From Mycobacterium sp. (GTDB taxonomy: Bacteria > Actinomycetota > Actinomycetes > Mycobacteriales > Mycobacteriaceae), in the NCBI GenBank assembly GCA_020438865.1, contig JAGQTU010000004.1, forward strand, positions 40,124 to 104,123: a stretch of DNA of 64,000 bases, given 5' to 3'. The position numbers were made by a program, and so were the translations under genes. Below the pieces are notes generated by a model that saw nothing but the letters and a program-made list of their open reading frames with translations, did not search any database and had not been told where the DNA came from. Shown here in pieces: positions 8,541 to 17,200 of this stretch; position 1 is the stretch's first letter, and every line of letters starts with the position of its first letter.

Positions 8541-9277
8541 GTCTCCCCCTGCACGAAGGCGCGCACCCGGGCCAGCGCGCCGGGCGGGATGACGCCGCGG
8601 TTGCGGATGTCCCACATCTGCTCGGCGCTGACCCCGAGCAGGGTGGCGATCACCGACTCCGGCAGCCCCGAGCGGGCGCACGCCCGGTCGAACCGGGTGC
8701 CGATACTGTCCGGCAGCCGCCCCAGCAGGTCGGCGCGGATGCCTTCGAGCGCCCGGAGTTGGCTCATCAACCGTCCGGCGGACTCCGCCCCGGCGTTGAC
8801 CGCGACCCGCCACGAGTTGGCGGCGAGCATCTCGGCCTTCACACATTGTTGGACCACGGACAGAATATACGTCTCGTATTCGTTTGACGTCTCCGCCGGC
8901 AACCGGGTTATCAACGACCTGAGGGAATCCAGGTGCGCTTCCGCGTGCGCCTCGAGCACGTCGGCGTCATTGTGCCGGCTGACAACCACGGCCGGAGGGT
9001 CGGACGGCGCTGTCGGACCGGGTGCCGTCGAGGCCAGTAGCTGGGCCAACTCAGCATCGGGATCCGCGGCGACCACCAGCCGCGCGTAGGTTCCCGGCGG
9101 CAGCCCGAGACCATTCTCGACCTTCTGAACAGTGCCTTTGTGCGGTTTGCGGGCGCCACGCTCGAGGTAACTCAGGCCCATGATGCTGACCCCGGTGGCG
9201 GCGCCAAGGTCGGCCAGCGACCAGTCTCTGGATTCCCGCAGCGCGCGAATGGCGGCGCCCGCCGCCTCGCGGCTCAC
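8537..9277 (-). CDS. XRE-family transcriptional regulator (Rv0023-like)
   Basis: A 246-residue regulator with an N-terminal helix-turn-helix (AIRALRESRDWSLADLGAATGVSIMGLSYLERG, about residues 8-45) and a large helical C-terminal region ending with a second HTH-like unit (ESVIATLLGVSAEQMWDIRNRG). GTG 9277 is used because VSREAAGAAIRALRESR corresponds to the known start of the very similar Rv0023; the open frame upstream runs through the promoter region. It is the first gene of the leftward operon and is divergent from whiB5, so it is a likely regulator of both units. Confidence 0.86.
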   Translation of the reverse strand: MSREAAGAAIRALRESRDWSLADLGAATGVSIMGLSYLERGARKPHKGTVQKVENGLGLPPGTYARLVVAADPDAELAQLLASTAPGPTAPSDPPAVVVSRHNDADVLEAHAEAHLDSLRSLITRLPAETSNEYETYILSVVQQCVKAEMLAANSWRVAVNAGAESAGRLMSQLRALEGIRADLLGRLPDSIGTRFDRACARSGLPESVIATLLGVSAEQMWDIRNRGVIPPGALARVRAFVQGET

Positions 9278-9408
9278 CGTCGGGCTCCGACCATACGCGG
9301 ATCGTACACAGCGGTCCTGTCGTATACGTTTCTGTGTACGTTTCAATTGCGAGCCGCGAGCAAAATATATACGCTTTCGTCATCGAAAATCCGGACAAGG
9401 AGGCTGCC
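9278..9408. promoter_or_regulatory. whiB5 / XRE divergent promoter region with repeats
   Basis: These 131 bp separate two divergent regulators. They contain GTACAC (9304-9309) and GTGTAC (9334-9339) as inverted arms, a CGTATACG palindrome (9321-9328) between them, and two direct copies of TACGTTTC at 9325-9332 and 9337-9344, 12 bp apart. A related TATACGCTTTC lies at about 9369. The region is AT-rich compared with its surroundings. This is a good candidate for XRE or WhiB5 binding; no matching published motif is known to me. Confidence 0.55.
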
Positions 9409-9822
9409 ATGGACCACCGCCCGTGCTCGCTCGAACCCGATCTGTGGTTCGGATACGCCGACGACGACGCCAGCGACGGCGCGGCCAAGGCCCGCATCTA
9501 CGAACAGTCCGCCACCCGGGCGCGGACGATCTGCCTGCGCCGCTGCCCGCTGGCCCAGCAACGGCTGTGCGCGGCCCGCGCGGTGGAGGCCGGTGAGGAG
9601 TACGGCGTGTGGGCCGGTGTGAAGCTGCCCGGCGGCCAGTACCGGAAGCGCGCTCAGCTGGCGCACGCCCACGAGGTGCTGCGCCGGATCGCCGACGGGC
9701 GGATCAACCCGCGGGAGCTGCCGGAGAGCGTCGCCTTGCTCTCACGCACCGAGACCATGCCGGTGCAGGTTTCCACCGTCGTGCACCTGCCGCTGGGCCG
9801 GCTGCCGCGCACCGCGGCCTGA
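9409..9822 (+). CDS. whiB5: WhiB-family iron-sulfur regulator, WhiB5 type
   Basis: A 137-residue WhiB protein with an expected [4Fe-4S] cluster bound by Cys6, Cys42, Cys46 and Cys54, then the turn EYGVWAGVKLPGG and a basic C-terminal segment (YRKRAQ) for DNA or sigma contact. The spacing is CX3C, not the usual CX2C, a feature I associate with WhiB5. In M. tuberculosis WhiB5 has been linked to control of ESX-2/ESX-4 genes and virulence. ATG 9409 has AAGGAGG at 9397-9403. It is divergent from the XRE/P60/EspC-like operon, the same arrangement as in M. tuberculosis. Confidence 0.88.
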   Translation: MDHRPCSLEPDLWFGYADDDASDGAAKARIYEQSATRARTICLRRCPLAQQRLCAARAVEAGEEYGVWAGVKLPGGQYRKRAQLAHAHEVLRRIADGRINPRELPESVALLSRTETMPVQVSTVVHLPLGRLPRTAA

Positions 9823-9854
9823 GGCTGGAGTCAGTGGTCGCTTTGAGCATCGAA

Positions 9855-9903
9855 TCAGAACGCACCCACAGGACGTGCGAGTAGACCTGTGCGTGGGTTC
9901 TGA
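9855..9903. terminator. Hairpin between convergent whiB5 and kshA
   Basis: A long inverted repeat with arms of about 18 bp (TCAGAACGCACCCACAGG against CCTGTGCGTGGGTTCTGA, two mismatched pairs) and a 13-nt loop lies in the 99-bp gap between the two convergent genes. There is no clear U-tract, as is usual in mycobacteria. It probably serves both strands. Confidence 0.6.
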
Positions 9904-9921
9904 ATGAACGCCTGAGCGCCG

Positions 9922-11061
9922 CTACGTCGCGGACGTTGCGGCAGCGCGCTTTTCCAGGTTCTCCTCGACCTCGCGCTGCCAGACGTCGTAGGCATGCGTG
10001 GTGTCCACCTCGAGTTCGAAGCGGTCGGTCATATCGGTCGTGACATCGGCTGCGTCGACGTAGAACTGCTCGTACCAGCGCCGGTACTGATAGACCGCGC
10101 CGTCCTCCTCGCACAGCAGCGGGTTCTCGATGCGGGTCTTGTGCTTCCATATCTCGACGTCCTGCAGGAAGCCCACCTCGTAGACCTTCGAGTAGGACTC
10201 GGCGAGCTTGTCGGCCTTCTCCTTGGACATGCCCGGCGGCACCTCCACGGAGACACCGAACTGCAGCATGAACGAGTTCTGCGAGATCGGGTAATGGCAG
10301 TTGATCAGCACCGAGTTCACCGTGAAGTCGGGCGCCAGGTCGTTGTGCAGCCAGTTGATCATGTAGGCCGGGCCGAAGTAGGTGGCCTCCGAGCGCAGCT
10401 TGGTGCCCTCCCACAGCCGCTCCGGGTGCTCGGTGAAGTCCTGCCGCCCTTTGGATTCCATGAACTGGCTGGCGGTGTGACCCTCGAACACGTTCTTGAA
10501 GTAGGTCGGGTAGGCGTAGTGGATGTAGAAGAAGTGCGCCATGTCGACGTTGTTGTCGACGATCTCGCGGCAGTGTGAACCCTCGATCAGGATGGAGTTC
10601 CACGTCCACTTCGACCACTTGTCGGTGCCGACGCCCTCGACCTGCGGTGGGGCCAGTTCCGGTCCGGGCGTCGAGCCTTCGGGGTCGTGCCACACCAGCA
10701 GTTGGCCGTTGACCTCCAGGGTCTGCCACTTGCGGGTGCGGGCCAGTTTGGGCACCCGGCGGGCGTAGGGGATCTCCGCGCAGCGCCCGGTCGCACCGTT
10801 CCACCGCCAGTCGTGGAAGGGGCATGCCACGTTGTCGCCCTTGATCGAACCCTTCGCCAGGTCGGCGCCGAGGTGCCGGCAGTATCCGTCCAGGACGTGA
10901 ATATCGCCCTTGGTGTCGGCGTAGACCACCAGCTTGCCGCCGAAGGCCTGGATGCCGTGCGGTTTGCCGTCCCGGAAATTCTCGGCCAGACCCAGGCAGT
11001 GCCAGCCGCGGGCGAAGCGCGTCATCGGCGTACCGGTGTCGATCTCGCGGATCTGGTTCAT
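9922..11061 (-). CDS. kshA: 3-ketosteroid 9-alpha-monooxygenase, oxygenase subunit
   Basis: A 379-residue Rieske non-heme iron oxygenase that, with the reductase KshB, hydroxylates C9 of 3-ketosteroids such as androstenedione, opening ring B in cholesterol/steroid breakdown. The Rieske [2Fe-2S] motif is Cys61-R-His63 ... Cys80-PF-His83 and the mononuclear iron site is DNNVDMAHFFYIH with His176 and His181. Length and these positions closely match KshA. ATG 11061 has GAAGGGG upstream and starts the family N-terminus (MNQIREIDTG). No reductase or other steroid gene is adjacent. It is divergent from a TetR gene, with a 20-bp palindrome over its likely -10. Confidence 0.9.
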   Translation of the reverse strand: MNQIREIDTGTPMTRFARGWHCLGLAENFRDGKPHGIQAFGGKLVVYADTKGDIHVLDGYCRHLGADLAKGSIKGDNVACPFHDWRWNGATGRCAEIPYARRVPKLARTRKWQTLEVNGQLLVWHDPEGSTPGPELAPPQVEGVGTDKWSKWTWNSILIEGSHCREIVDNNVDMAHFFYIHYAYPTYFKNVFEGHTASQFMESKGRQDFTEHPERLWEGTKLRSEATYFGPAYMINWLHNDLAPDFTVNSVLINCHYPISQNSFMLQFGVSVEVPPGMSKEKADKLAESYSKVYEVGFLQDVEIWKHKTRIENPLLCEEDGAVYQYRRWYEQFYVDAADVTTDMTDRFELEVDTTHAYDVWQREVEENLEKRAAATSAT

Positions 11062-11107
11062 GTGGCGCCCCTTCTCGCTCTGGTCTGAACAAACAGCACC
11101 CGGGACC

Positions 11108-11151
11108 AATTTAAGCACATGTGCTTAAAAATGGCGTCTGTTTCGTAGACT
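11108..11151. promoter_or_regulatory. kshA/tetR operator: perfect 20-bp palindrome with both promoters
   Basis: TTTAAGCACATGTGCTTAAA at 11110-11129 is a perfect 20-bp palindrome. A minus-strand TAAATT hexamer (11108-11113) that could be the kshA -10 overlaps its left end, and TAGACT (11146-11151), 6 nt before the TetR GTG, places the palindrome across the -35 region of tetR. The arrangement fits autorepression and kshA control by the adjacent TetR. It does not fit the KstR or KstR2 consensus that I recall. Confidence 0.75.
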
Positions 11152-11157
11152 GCTCAT

Positions 11158-11811
11158 GTGGACCGTGGAGCCCGATCCCGGGGGGAACTGCTCGACGCGG
11201 CAGAGCGCCTGATCGCGGAGCACGGCTTCGAGGTGCCGCTGCGCGAGATCGCCGTGGCCGCCGGCCAGCGCAACAACTCGGCGGTCAACTACTACTTCCG
11301 CACCCGGCAGGACCTCATCGACGCGGTCGTGGCGCGGCGGCTGGTCCCGATGGAGGCCGAACGCCAGGCCATGCTGAACGGGATGTCATCCGCCGAGATG
11401 GCCGACCCCACGGCGCTGATCCGCGTCCTGGTGCAGCCCTTCCTGCACAGTGAGGGCACCCACTACGCCCGTTTCCTCGAGGTCGTCCGGCTCCGGCTGA
11501 ACCGCGAGCCGCAGAGCCCGGCCGAGTCGGCCTGGCCACGCATCACCGAGGCGATGGACCGGCTGGTGCCGGTGCCCGACCGCGGTGCCCGCATCCGCCG
11601 GGTCGCGGCGGTCGCCACCGCGATGTGGGCGCTGCTGGCCGACCAGGAGCGGCGCGCGGAGAACGGCGAGGCCGGTGCCGACAACCTCGAGGAGATCGTG
11701 GCGATGCTGGCGGCGATGCTCACGGCGCCGCCGCCGCACGGTGATTCGTCGCGGGAATCGCGATTCGACGGTTCACACTATGACGAAGTCGGTGTGGCCG
11801 GCAGGCCGTAG
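11158..11811 (+). CDS. TetR-family transcriptional regulator
   Basis: A 217-residue one-component repressor with an N-terminal TetR DNA-binding domain (RGELLDAAERLIAEHGFEV, then VNYYFRTRQDLIDAVV at about 42-57) and a helical ligand domain of low conservation, consistent with binding a hydrophobic metabolite. GTG 11158 follows TAGACT by 6 nt, so the mRNA is probably leaderless. It is divergent from kshA with a shared palindromic operator, making kshA (or a steroid/CoA intermediate) its likely regulatory context. It is distinct in position from kstR. Confidence 0.85.
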   Translation: MDRGARSRGELLDAAERLIAEHGFEVPLREIAVAAGQRNNSAVNYYFRTRQDLIDAVVARRLVPMEAERQAMLNGMSSAEMADPTALIRVLVQPFLHSEGTHYARFLEVVRLRLNREPQSPAESAWPRITEAMDRLVPVPDRGARIRRVAAVATAMWALLADQERRAENGEAGADNLEEIVAMLAAMLTAPPPHGDSSRESRFDGSHYDEVGVAGRP

Positions 11812-11826
11812 TCAAGGAGGCGCTCG

Positions 11827-12117
11827 ATGCGGGTGGCGGCCCTGGTTGCGCTGGCCGGGCTGGTCGCCCTCGTGGTGGCGCTGCTGACCGGCAGCACCCT
11901 GCCCGCCGTGCTGGTGATCGCGCTGGCCGCACTCGGCATCGTGCTGCTGCTGCGCGACTGGCGCGCCGAGCAACGGCACCCCGCGTCGCCGGATCCGCCC
12001 ACGACCAACCATGCCGTGGCCAGCGCGCCCGCCGCGGCGCCGCTGAGCCCGGACCGGTTCGCCCCGGACATCTCCGGTGTCCAGGGCGGTCCCTCGTCGG
12101 ACGCCCGCGCGGACTGA
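11827..12117 (+). CDS. Small two-helix membrane protein
   Basis: A 96-residue protein with two hydrophobic helices (about residues 3-21 and 25-42: VAALVALAGLVALVVALL and AVLVIALAALGIVLLL), an RDWRAEQR positive patch, and a Pro/Ala-rich, probably cytosolic C-terminal tail. AAGGAGG at 11814-11820 gives a strong ribosome site for ATG 11827. It follows tetR by 15 bp and may be co-transcribed. No family recognised. Confidence 0.72.
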   Translation: MRVAALVALAGLVALVVALLTGSTLPAVLVIALAALGIVLLLRDWRAEQRHPASPDPPTTNHAVASAPAAAPLSPDRFAPDISGVQGGPSSDARAD

Positions 12118-12139
12118 GCCGCGTCACCGTGGGCTCAGT
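12113..12139. terminator. Hairpin spanning two convergent stop codons
   Basis: ACTGAGCC (12113-12120) and GGCTCAGT (12132-12139) form a perfect 8-bp stem with an 11-nt loop. The TGA of the membrane protein (12115-12117) and the minus-strand TGA of the nitroreductase (12135-12137) lie inside the two arms. A bidirectional terminator is likely, though no T-run is present. Confidence 0.5.
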
Positions 12140-12764
12140 GGGCGCCCCAGGTGTTCCACGAGGTGATCGTCTCCACCGGCGGTCGCTTGGCCGGTTTGAA
12201 ATCGGTTCCGACGGTGTAGGCCACCGGGAACAGCGCGATCTGGGTGACGGTGTCCGGGATTCCGAGCAACTCGGCGACCTCGCGCTCCTTGGCCAGGTGC
12301 AGCGTCGTCCACACCGACCCGAGTCCGCGTGATCGCAGCGCGAGCAGGAAGCTCCACGCGGCCGGGATGATCGAAGCGTAGGCCGTGGCCTCGACCACCA
12401 GGGGAGCCCGATCGAACCGGCGCTCGATGCACGGGATGACGTGCACCGGCACGTCGCCCAGGATCGTGGTCAGCGCCGCCGCGCTCTCGTAGACCCGGCG
12501 GGTCTGCGGGTCGTCGGCGGTCGTGGCCGCGTTGGCCAGGTACTCCGCCCCGGCGCTGCTGTAGAGCTCGGCGATCGCCGCCCGCTTGTCGGCGTCGGTG
12601 ACCACCAGCCACCGCCAGTCCTGAGCGTTGCCGCCCGTCGGCGCCTGCACCGCCAGCCGCAGGCACTCGAGGATCACCTCCCGCTCGACGGGCCGCGACA
12701 GGTCGAGGCGCCGGCGCACCGCCCGGGTGGTCGACAGCACCTCGTCCACGGATTCGATGTCCAT
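12135..12764 (-). CDS. Nitroreductase-family flavoprotein
   Basis: A 209-residue FMN-dependent oxidoreductase. The family signature is seen in EVLSTTRAVRRRLD (phosphate-binding Arg residues near 15-19), APTGGNAQDWRWLVV at 41-55, and GLGSVWTTLHLA near 150. Such enzymes reduce nitro groups or quinones with NAD(P)H, but many have other physiological roles (for example dehydrogenation steps); the substrate cannot be read from sequence. It converges with the small membrane protein and lies downstream of the patatin gene on the same strand with a 26-bp gap, so it may share its mRNA. Confidence 0.85.
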   Translation of the reverse strand: MDIESVDEVLSTTRAVRRRLDLSRPVEREVILECLRLAVQAPTGGNAQDWRWLVVTDADKRAAIAELYSSAGAEYLANAATTADDPQTRRVYESAAALTTILGDVPVHVIPCIERRFDRAPLVVEATAYASIIPAAWSFLLALRSRGLGSVWTTLHLAKEREVAELLGIPDTVTQIALFPVAYTVGTDFKPAKRPPVETITSWNTWGAH

Positions 12765-12790
12765 CCGGCCTTGTCTACCACCGATCCGGG

Positions 12791-13792
12791 TCAGCGGAAG
12801 CGGGTCAGGTAGGCCCGCTCATCCCAGGTCGACAGGAACGCCGCCGCGGCCTGGTAGCCCTTGGCGTACAGCGCGTCGACCTCCTGGCGGGAGATGTCGA
12901 AGTCGAGCACCCCGACCTTGGTGGAATCCACCCGGATGGTGCGCGCGCTGACCCAGGGCTGGTTCAGGTAGGCCTGGTCACGGCCCACCAGAACCGTGGT
13001 GATCACCTGCTCGAGCAGATGCGGGCCGCCGAGCAGCCCCAGCGGCGCCAGCGCGGGAATGACCCGGTCGTTGCCCGCCGGCAGGTTCGGCAGCAATGTC
13101 ACTCCGAAGGTGGGCCAGCGTGGGCGCTTGCCGTCCTGGCGGTCCAGCGAGTCGATCGGATAGTTCGACAGCAGCCCGCCGTCGACCAGCCTCGAGGCCA
13201 GCCCCGCGGTGCTGGTCAGGGTGACCGGCCGGAAGAAGAACGGGATCGACATCGAGGCCCGCACCGCGTCGGCCACCGGCTGCCGATCGGGGTCCAGACC
13301 GTAGATGCGCCGGTAGTCCCACGGCAGCCGCACCAGCTGACCGGTCGTGACGTCGGCAGCGGTGACCACCAATCGGTAGCGGCGCTCCTCGGGCAGCTCG
13401 TCGTCGTCGATCCGGAGGTCGGCGAACGTGGTGACGCCGAGGCTGCGCAGCTGGTCGGCGATGAACCGGTGCGCGTAGTCACCGCGGTAGATGCCGCTGC
13501 CCTGCAGGATCGCCCAGGCCGGCCCGAGCAGCGGCACACTCTCCACCGACCCCGGATCGAGGAACTTGCGGTAGTCGATGCTCAGCGCCAGCTCACGCAC
13601 CTGATCGGGGGTCAGCCGGTCATCACGGGCCGCCGCCGCCACGATCGCGCCGACGATGGAGCCCGCGGAGGAACCGGCCACCCGGCGGGCGCGGTAGCCG
13701 GCCTCCATCAGCTTGACGACGGCGCCGACCAGGCCGATGCCCTTCACACCGCCACCGGCGAGTACCAGGTCCAGGGGTTTGGTAACGGCCAC
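12791..13792 (-). CDS. Patatin-like phospholipase
   Basis: A 333-residue serine hydrolase with the patatin Ser-Asp dyad: oxyanion motif GGGVKG at 13-18, nucleophile elbow GSSAG at 40-44 (Ser42), and DGG in LVDGGLLSNYPID, which supplies the Asp. Members release fatty acids from phospholipids or other acyl esters. No signal peptide is present, so it is probably cytosolic or membrane-peripheral. GTG 13792 has AAGGAG upstream. A 217-bp region holding no gene separates it from the divergent small secreted peptide. Confidence 0.87.
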   Translation of the reverse strand: MAVTKPLDLVLAGGGVKGIGLVGAVVKLMEAGYRARRVAGSSAGSIVGAIVAAAARDDRLTPDQVRELALSIDYRKFLDPGSVESVPLLGPAWAILQGSGIYRGDYAHRFIADQLRSLGVTTFADLRIDDDELPEERRYRLVVTAADVTTGQLVRLPWDYRRIYGLDPDRQPVADAVRASMSIPFFFRPVTLTSTAGLASRLVDGGLLSNYPIDSLDRQDGKRPRWPTFGVTLLPNLPAGNDRVIPALAPLGLLGGPHLLEQVITTVLVGRDQAYLNQPWVSARTIRVDSTKVGVLDFDISRQEVDALYAKGYQAAAAFLSTWDERAYLTRFR

Positions 13793-14009
13793 GGGCGTAA
13801 CTCCTTCGCACTCAACGCGTCCCCGGACCCGATACCCACCCTACGAGCGCTGCATCGGCCGGCCCGGCGCCACGATTGCTGCCAGCAGGGCATCAATTGC
13901 TGCCAACCGGATGGCGGACGGAATTGACCGCGTGAACCGCACCGTTGACTGCAACGTGCCGGTATGAGAACCACCCGCCGGTCACGTATCACAAGGGAGA
14001 AGCAGTGCC

Positions 14010-14177
14010 ATGAAGAAGTTTGGAATCGCCGGCCTCACCGCCGCCGGTCTGACCGCGACGGTCCTGGGCCTCGCCGCGCCCGCGCAGGCCGATTTGGGCC
14101 ACAACACCTGGGTGAACGACACCCACCCCACCGCGACCGCACCGCACGTGGACACCAGCGTGCACGGGGGCCATTGA
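14010..14177 (+). CDS. Small secreted His-rich peptide
   Basis: A 55-residue precursor: a Sec signal peptide (MKKFGIAGLTAAGLTATVLG..., cleavage after AAPAQA at about residue 27) and a mature peptide of about 28 residues containing five His, ending in VHGGH. AAGGGA lies about 11 nt upstream of ATG 14010. It is followed by a clear hairpin terminator, so it is a complete transcription unit. I recognise no family; the His spacing could bind a transition metal, which is speculation. Confidence 0.68.
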   Translation: MKKFGIAGLTAAGLTATVLGLAAPAQADLGHNTWVNDTHPTATAPHVDTSVHGGH

Positions 14178-14197
14178 TCCGCCAACGGAATTCAGTT

Positions 14198-14230
14198 CAG
14201 AGGGGACGTCCGCACCGGGCGTCCCCTCTG
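14198..14230. terminator. Hairpin terminator between secreted peptide and hrpA
   Basis: CAGAGGGGACG (14198-14208) and CGTCCCCTCTG (14220-14230) form a perfect 11-bp stem with an 11-nt loop between the convergent genes. A strong bidirectional intrinsic-type hairpin, without a long T-run. Confidence 0.7.
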
Positions 14231-14242
14231 ACCGTTCGGGCC

Positions 14243-17200
14243 TCAGTCCAGGACGGCGTCGATCGCCCGGTAGATTCGCTGCTCGCTGATCGGGCGCGCG
14301 GTGCCGAGCTGCTGGGCCCACAGACTGACCCGCAGCTCTTCGATCATCCGACCGATGTCGCGCACCTCCGGCGCCGCCGCTCGGGCGGGCGAAAGTGCCT
14401 GCAGCACTTCGCGGTAGGCATCCCTCACCGCGTGGATGCGGGCCATCCGTTCGGCGTCGGCCGCGGGGGCGTGCGGCAGCCGGTCCAGCCGCCGGATGAC
14501 CGCGGTGAGATAGCGCGCCAGATCGGCGAGGTGGGCGGCACCGGTGGCGGTGACGAATCCGGGTGGCAGCAGGCCGTCGAGTTGATCGGTGATGTCGGCC
14601 ACCGCGTCGGCCTGGCTTCCCGGTGGTCGCGCAGGCAGCGCCAGCTGCACCTCATGAAGCACGGCGAGCACCTTCTCCACCCGGCCAAGGACCTGCCGCG
14701 CCGTGCTCGCCAGTGCGCCCTCCACCCTCCCGCGCAGCGCGGCGAAGTCGGCCTTGGTCCACACCGGTGCGCTCACCAGGGCGTCCACCGCGGCGTCGGC
14801 GCAGTCCTCGAGCAGTGCGGCCAGTGACCCGTCCGGGTTGCTGCCCAGCACCAGGCGGGTACGGGGATCCAGAACCTTCTCCATCGCCTTCACCGGCGAC
14901 GGCACCGATCGTCGCAGCAGCCGGCGCAGGCCCGCCGTCATCGCCGCGTCCCGTTCGGCCGCGGTGGCGAACACCCGCACGTCCGCCCCGGCCCCGGCCT
15001 CGACGAAGCCCGGGTAGCCACGCACCGCATGCGATCCGACGGTGCGCTCCACCGTGCGCGGCAGCTCGTCGAGATCCTCGGGCCAGGTCTGCAGCCCCGT
15101 GCGCTCGACCTGCCCGGCCACCACATCGGCGACGGCGCGGCGGGTCCGTCCGGCCAGCTGCTCCTGCAGCGCCTCGAGATCCTTGCCGCGGGCGATCTCG
15201 GTGCCGTCCGGTGCCTCGACGGCGAATGTGACCCGCAGATGCACCGGCAGCTTGTCCAGATCGAACGCGGTGATCGGCACCAGAATGCCGGTGCGGCGGT
15301 GCAATTCGCGCTGCAGGGCCTCCAGCAACGGCTCGCCGCCCGGCGCCAGGGCGGTCAGCACCGCGCGGGCGGTGTCGGGCGCGGGCACGAAGTTGCGCCG
15401 CAGGTCCTTCGGCAGCGACCGGATCAGTGCGGTCACCAGCTCTTCGCGCAGCGCAGGGACCTGCCAGCCGAACTCCTCGCCACCCAGGCGCGCCAGCACC
15501 TCCACCGGAACGTGCACGGTCACACCGTCGTCGGCGGCGCCGGGCTCGAACCGATAGGTCAGCGGCAACGACAGGTCACCGGCGTTCCAGCTGTCCGGGC
15601 GCTCGGCCGACGACTCGTCCACGCGCAACAGGTCGTCGCGGGTCAGGGTCAGCAGGTCCGGTGTGCGATGGCGTTGTTTCTTCCACCAGGCGTCGAAATG
15701 CCGGGCCGAGACCACCTGCTCGGGGACGTGCGCGGCATAGAACTCGTAGATCTCGTCGTCGGAGACCAACAGGTCGCGCCGCCGCGCCCGCTCCTCGAGT
15801 TCGGCGAGTTCGGTTCGCAGGTTTGCATTGTCGCGGAAGAAGTGGTGGCGGGTCTGCCAGTCGCCGTCGACCAGGGCGTGGCGGATGAACAACTCGCGGG
15901 CCAGCGCCGGATCGACCTGCGCATAGCCCACGCGCCGGCGCGGCACCAGCGGCAGCCCGTAGAGCGTCACCCGCTCGTAGGCCATCACCGCGCCGCGCCT
16001 GGCGTCCCAGTGCGGCTCGCTGTAGGTGCGTTGAACCAGATGTGCCGCAACGCGCTCGAGCGCCTCCGGTTCGATGCGCGCCGCGATCCGTCCGTACAGC
16101 CGGCCGGTCTCCACCAGCTCGGCCACCACCACCCAGCGCGGCGGTCGTCTGGTGAGCACGGATCCGGGGGCCAGCACGAACTTCGAGTTGCGCGCCCCGG
16201 TGTAGTCGCGCGACTCCCCCTCCCGCAGGCCGACGTGCGACAGCAGTCCGGCGGCCAGGGCCGCGTGCACCCGCGCCGGGTCGGCGGACTCATCCGACTC
16301 GGAGCCTTCGCGCAGGCCCAAGCCCGCCGCGATGCTACGCAGTTGTCCGGTCAGGTCCTGCCATTCCCGGATTCGCAGGTAGTGCAGGAACTCCTCGCGA
16401 CACATCCTGCGGAAGGCGCTGCCGGACAGCCCCTTCCGCTGATCGCGCAGGTAGTGCCACAGGTTGAGGTAGGAGGTGAAATCGGAGTGCTCGTCGGCGA
16501 AGCGGGCGTGCTTCTGCCGGGCGGCCTCCTCCCGCTCGGCGGGCCGCTCCCGCGGGTCGGGAATCGACAGCGCGGCCGCGAGCACCAGCACCTCACGCAG
16601 ACAGCCTTCGGCATCGGCCTGCAACACCATCCTGCCGAGTCGGGGGTCGATCGGCAGTTGGGCCAGGCGGCGCCCGATATCGGTGATGGCGCCGGCGGAG
16701 TCGAACGCCCCGAGTTCCTGCAGCAGTTGCACACCGTCACGGACGCTGCGCCGATCCGGCGGGTCCAGGAACGGGAAGTCCTCCACATCGCCGAGTTGCA
16801 GCGCGGCCATCTGCAGCAGCACCGCCGCGAGATTGGTGCGCAGGATCTCCGGATCGGTGTAGCGCGGCCGGGATTCGAAGTCCTCCTCGGAGTACAACCG
16901 GATGCACACCCCAGGTGCGGTGCGCCCGGATCGACCGGCCCGCTGCGCGGCCGAGGCCTGTGAGATCGGCTCGATGGGTAGTCGTTGCACCTTGGTGCGT
17001 CTGCTGTAGCGGGAGATGCGCGCCGTGCCCGGGTCGACGACGTACCGGACGCCGGGCACCGTCAGTGACGTCTCGGCGACATTGGTGGCCAACACCACTC
17101 GGCGGCCGACGTGCGGCTGGAACACCCGCTGCTGCTCGGCGGTCGGCAACCGGGCGTAGAGCGGCAGCACTTCGGTGTGTGAATCGACAGCGCTCATCAA

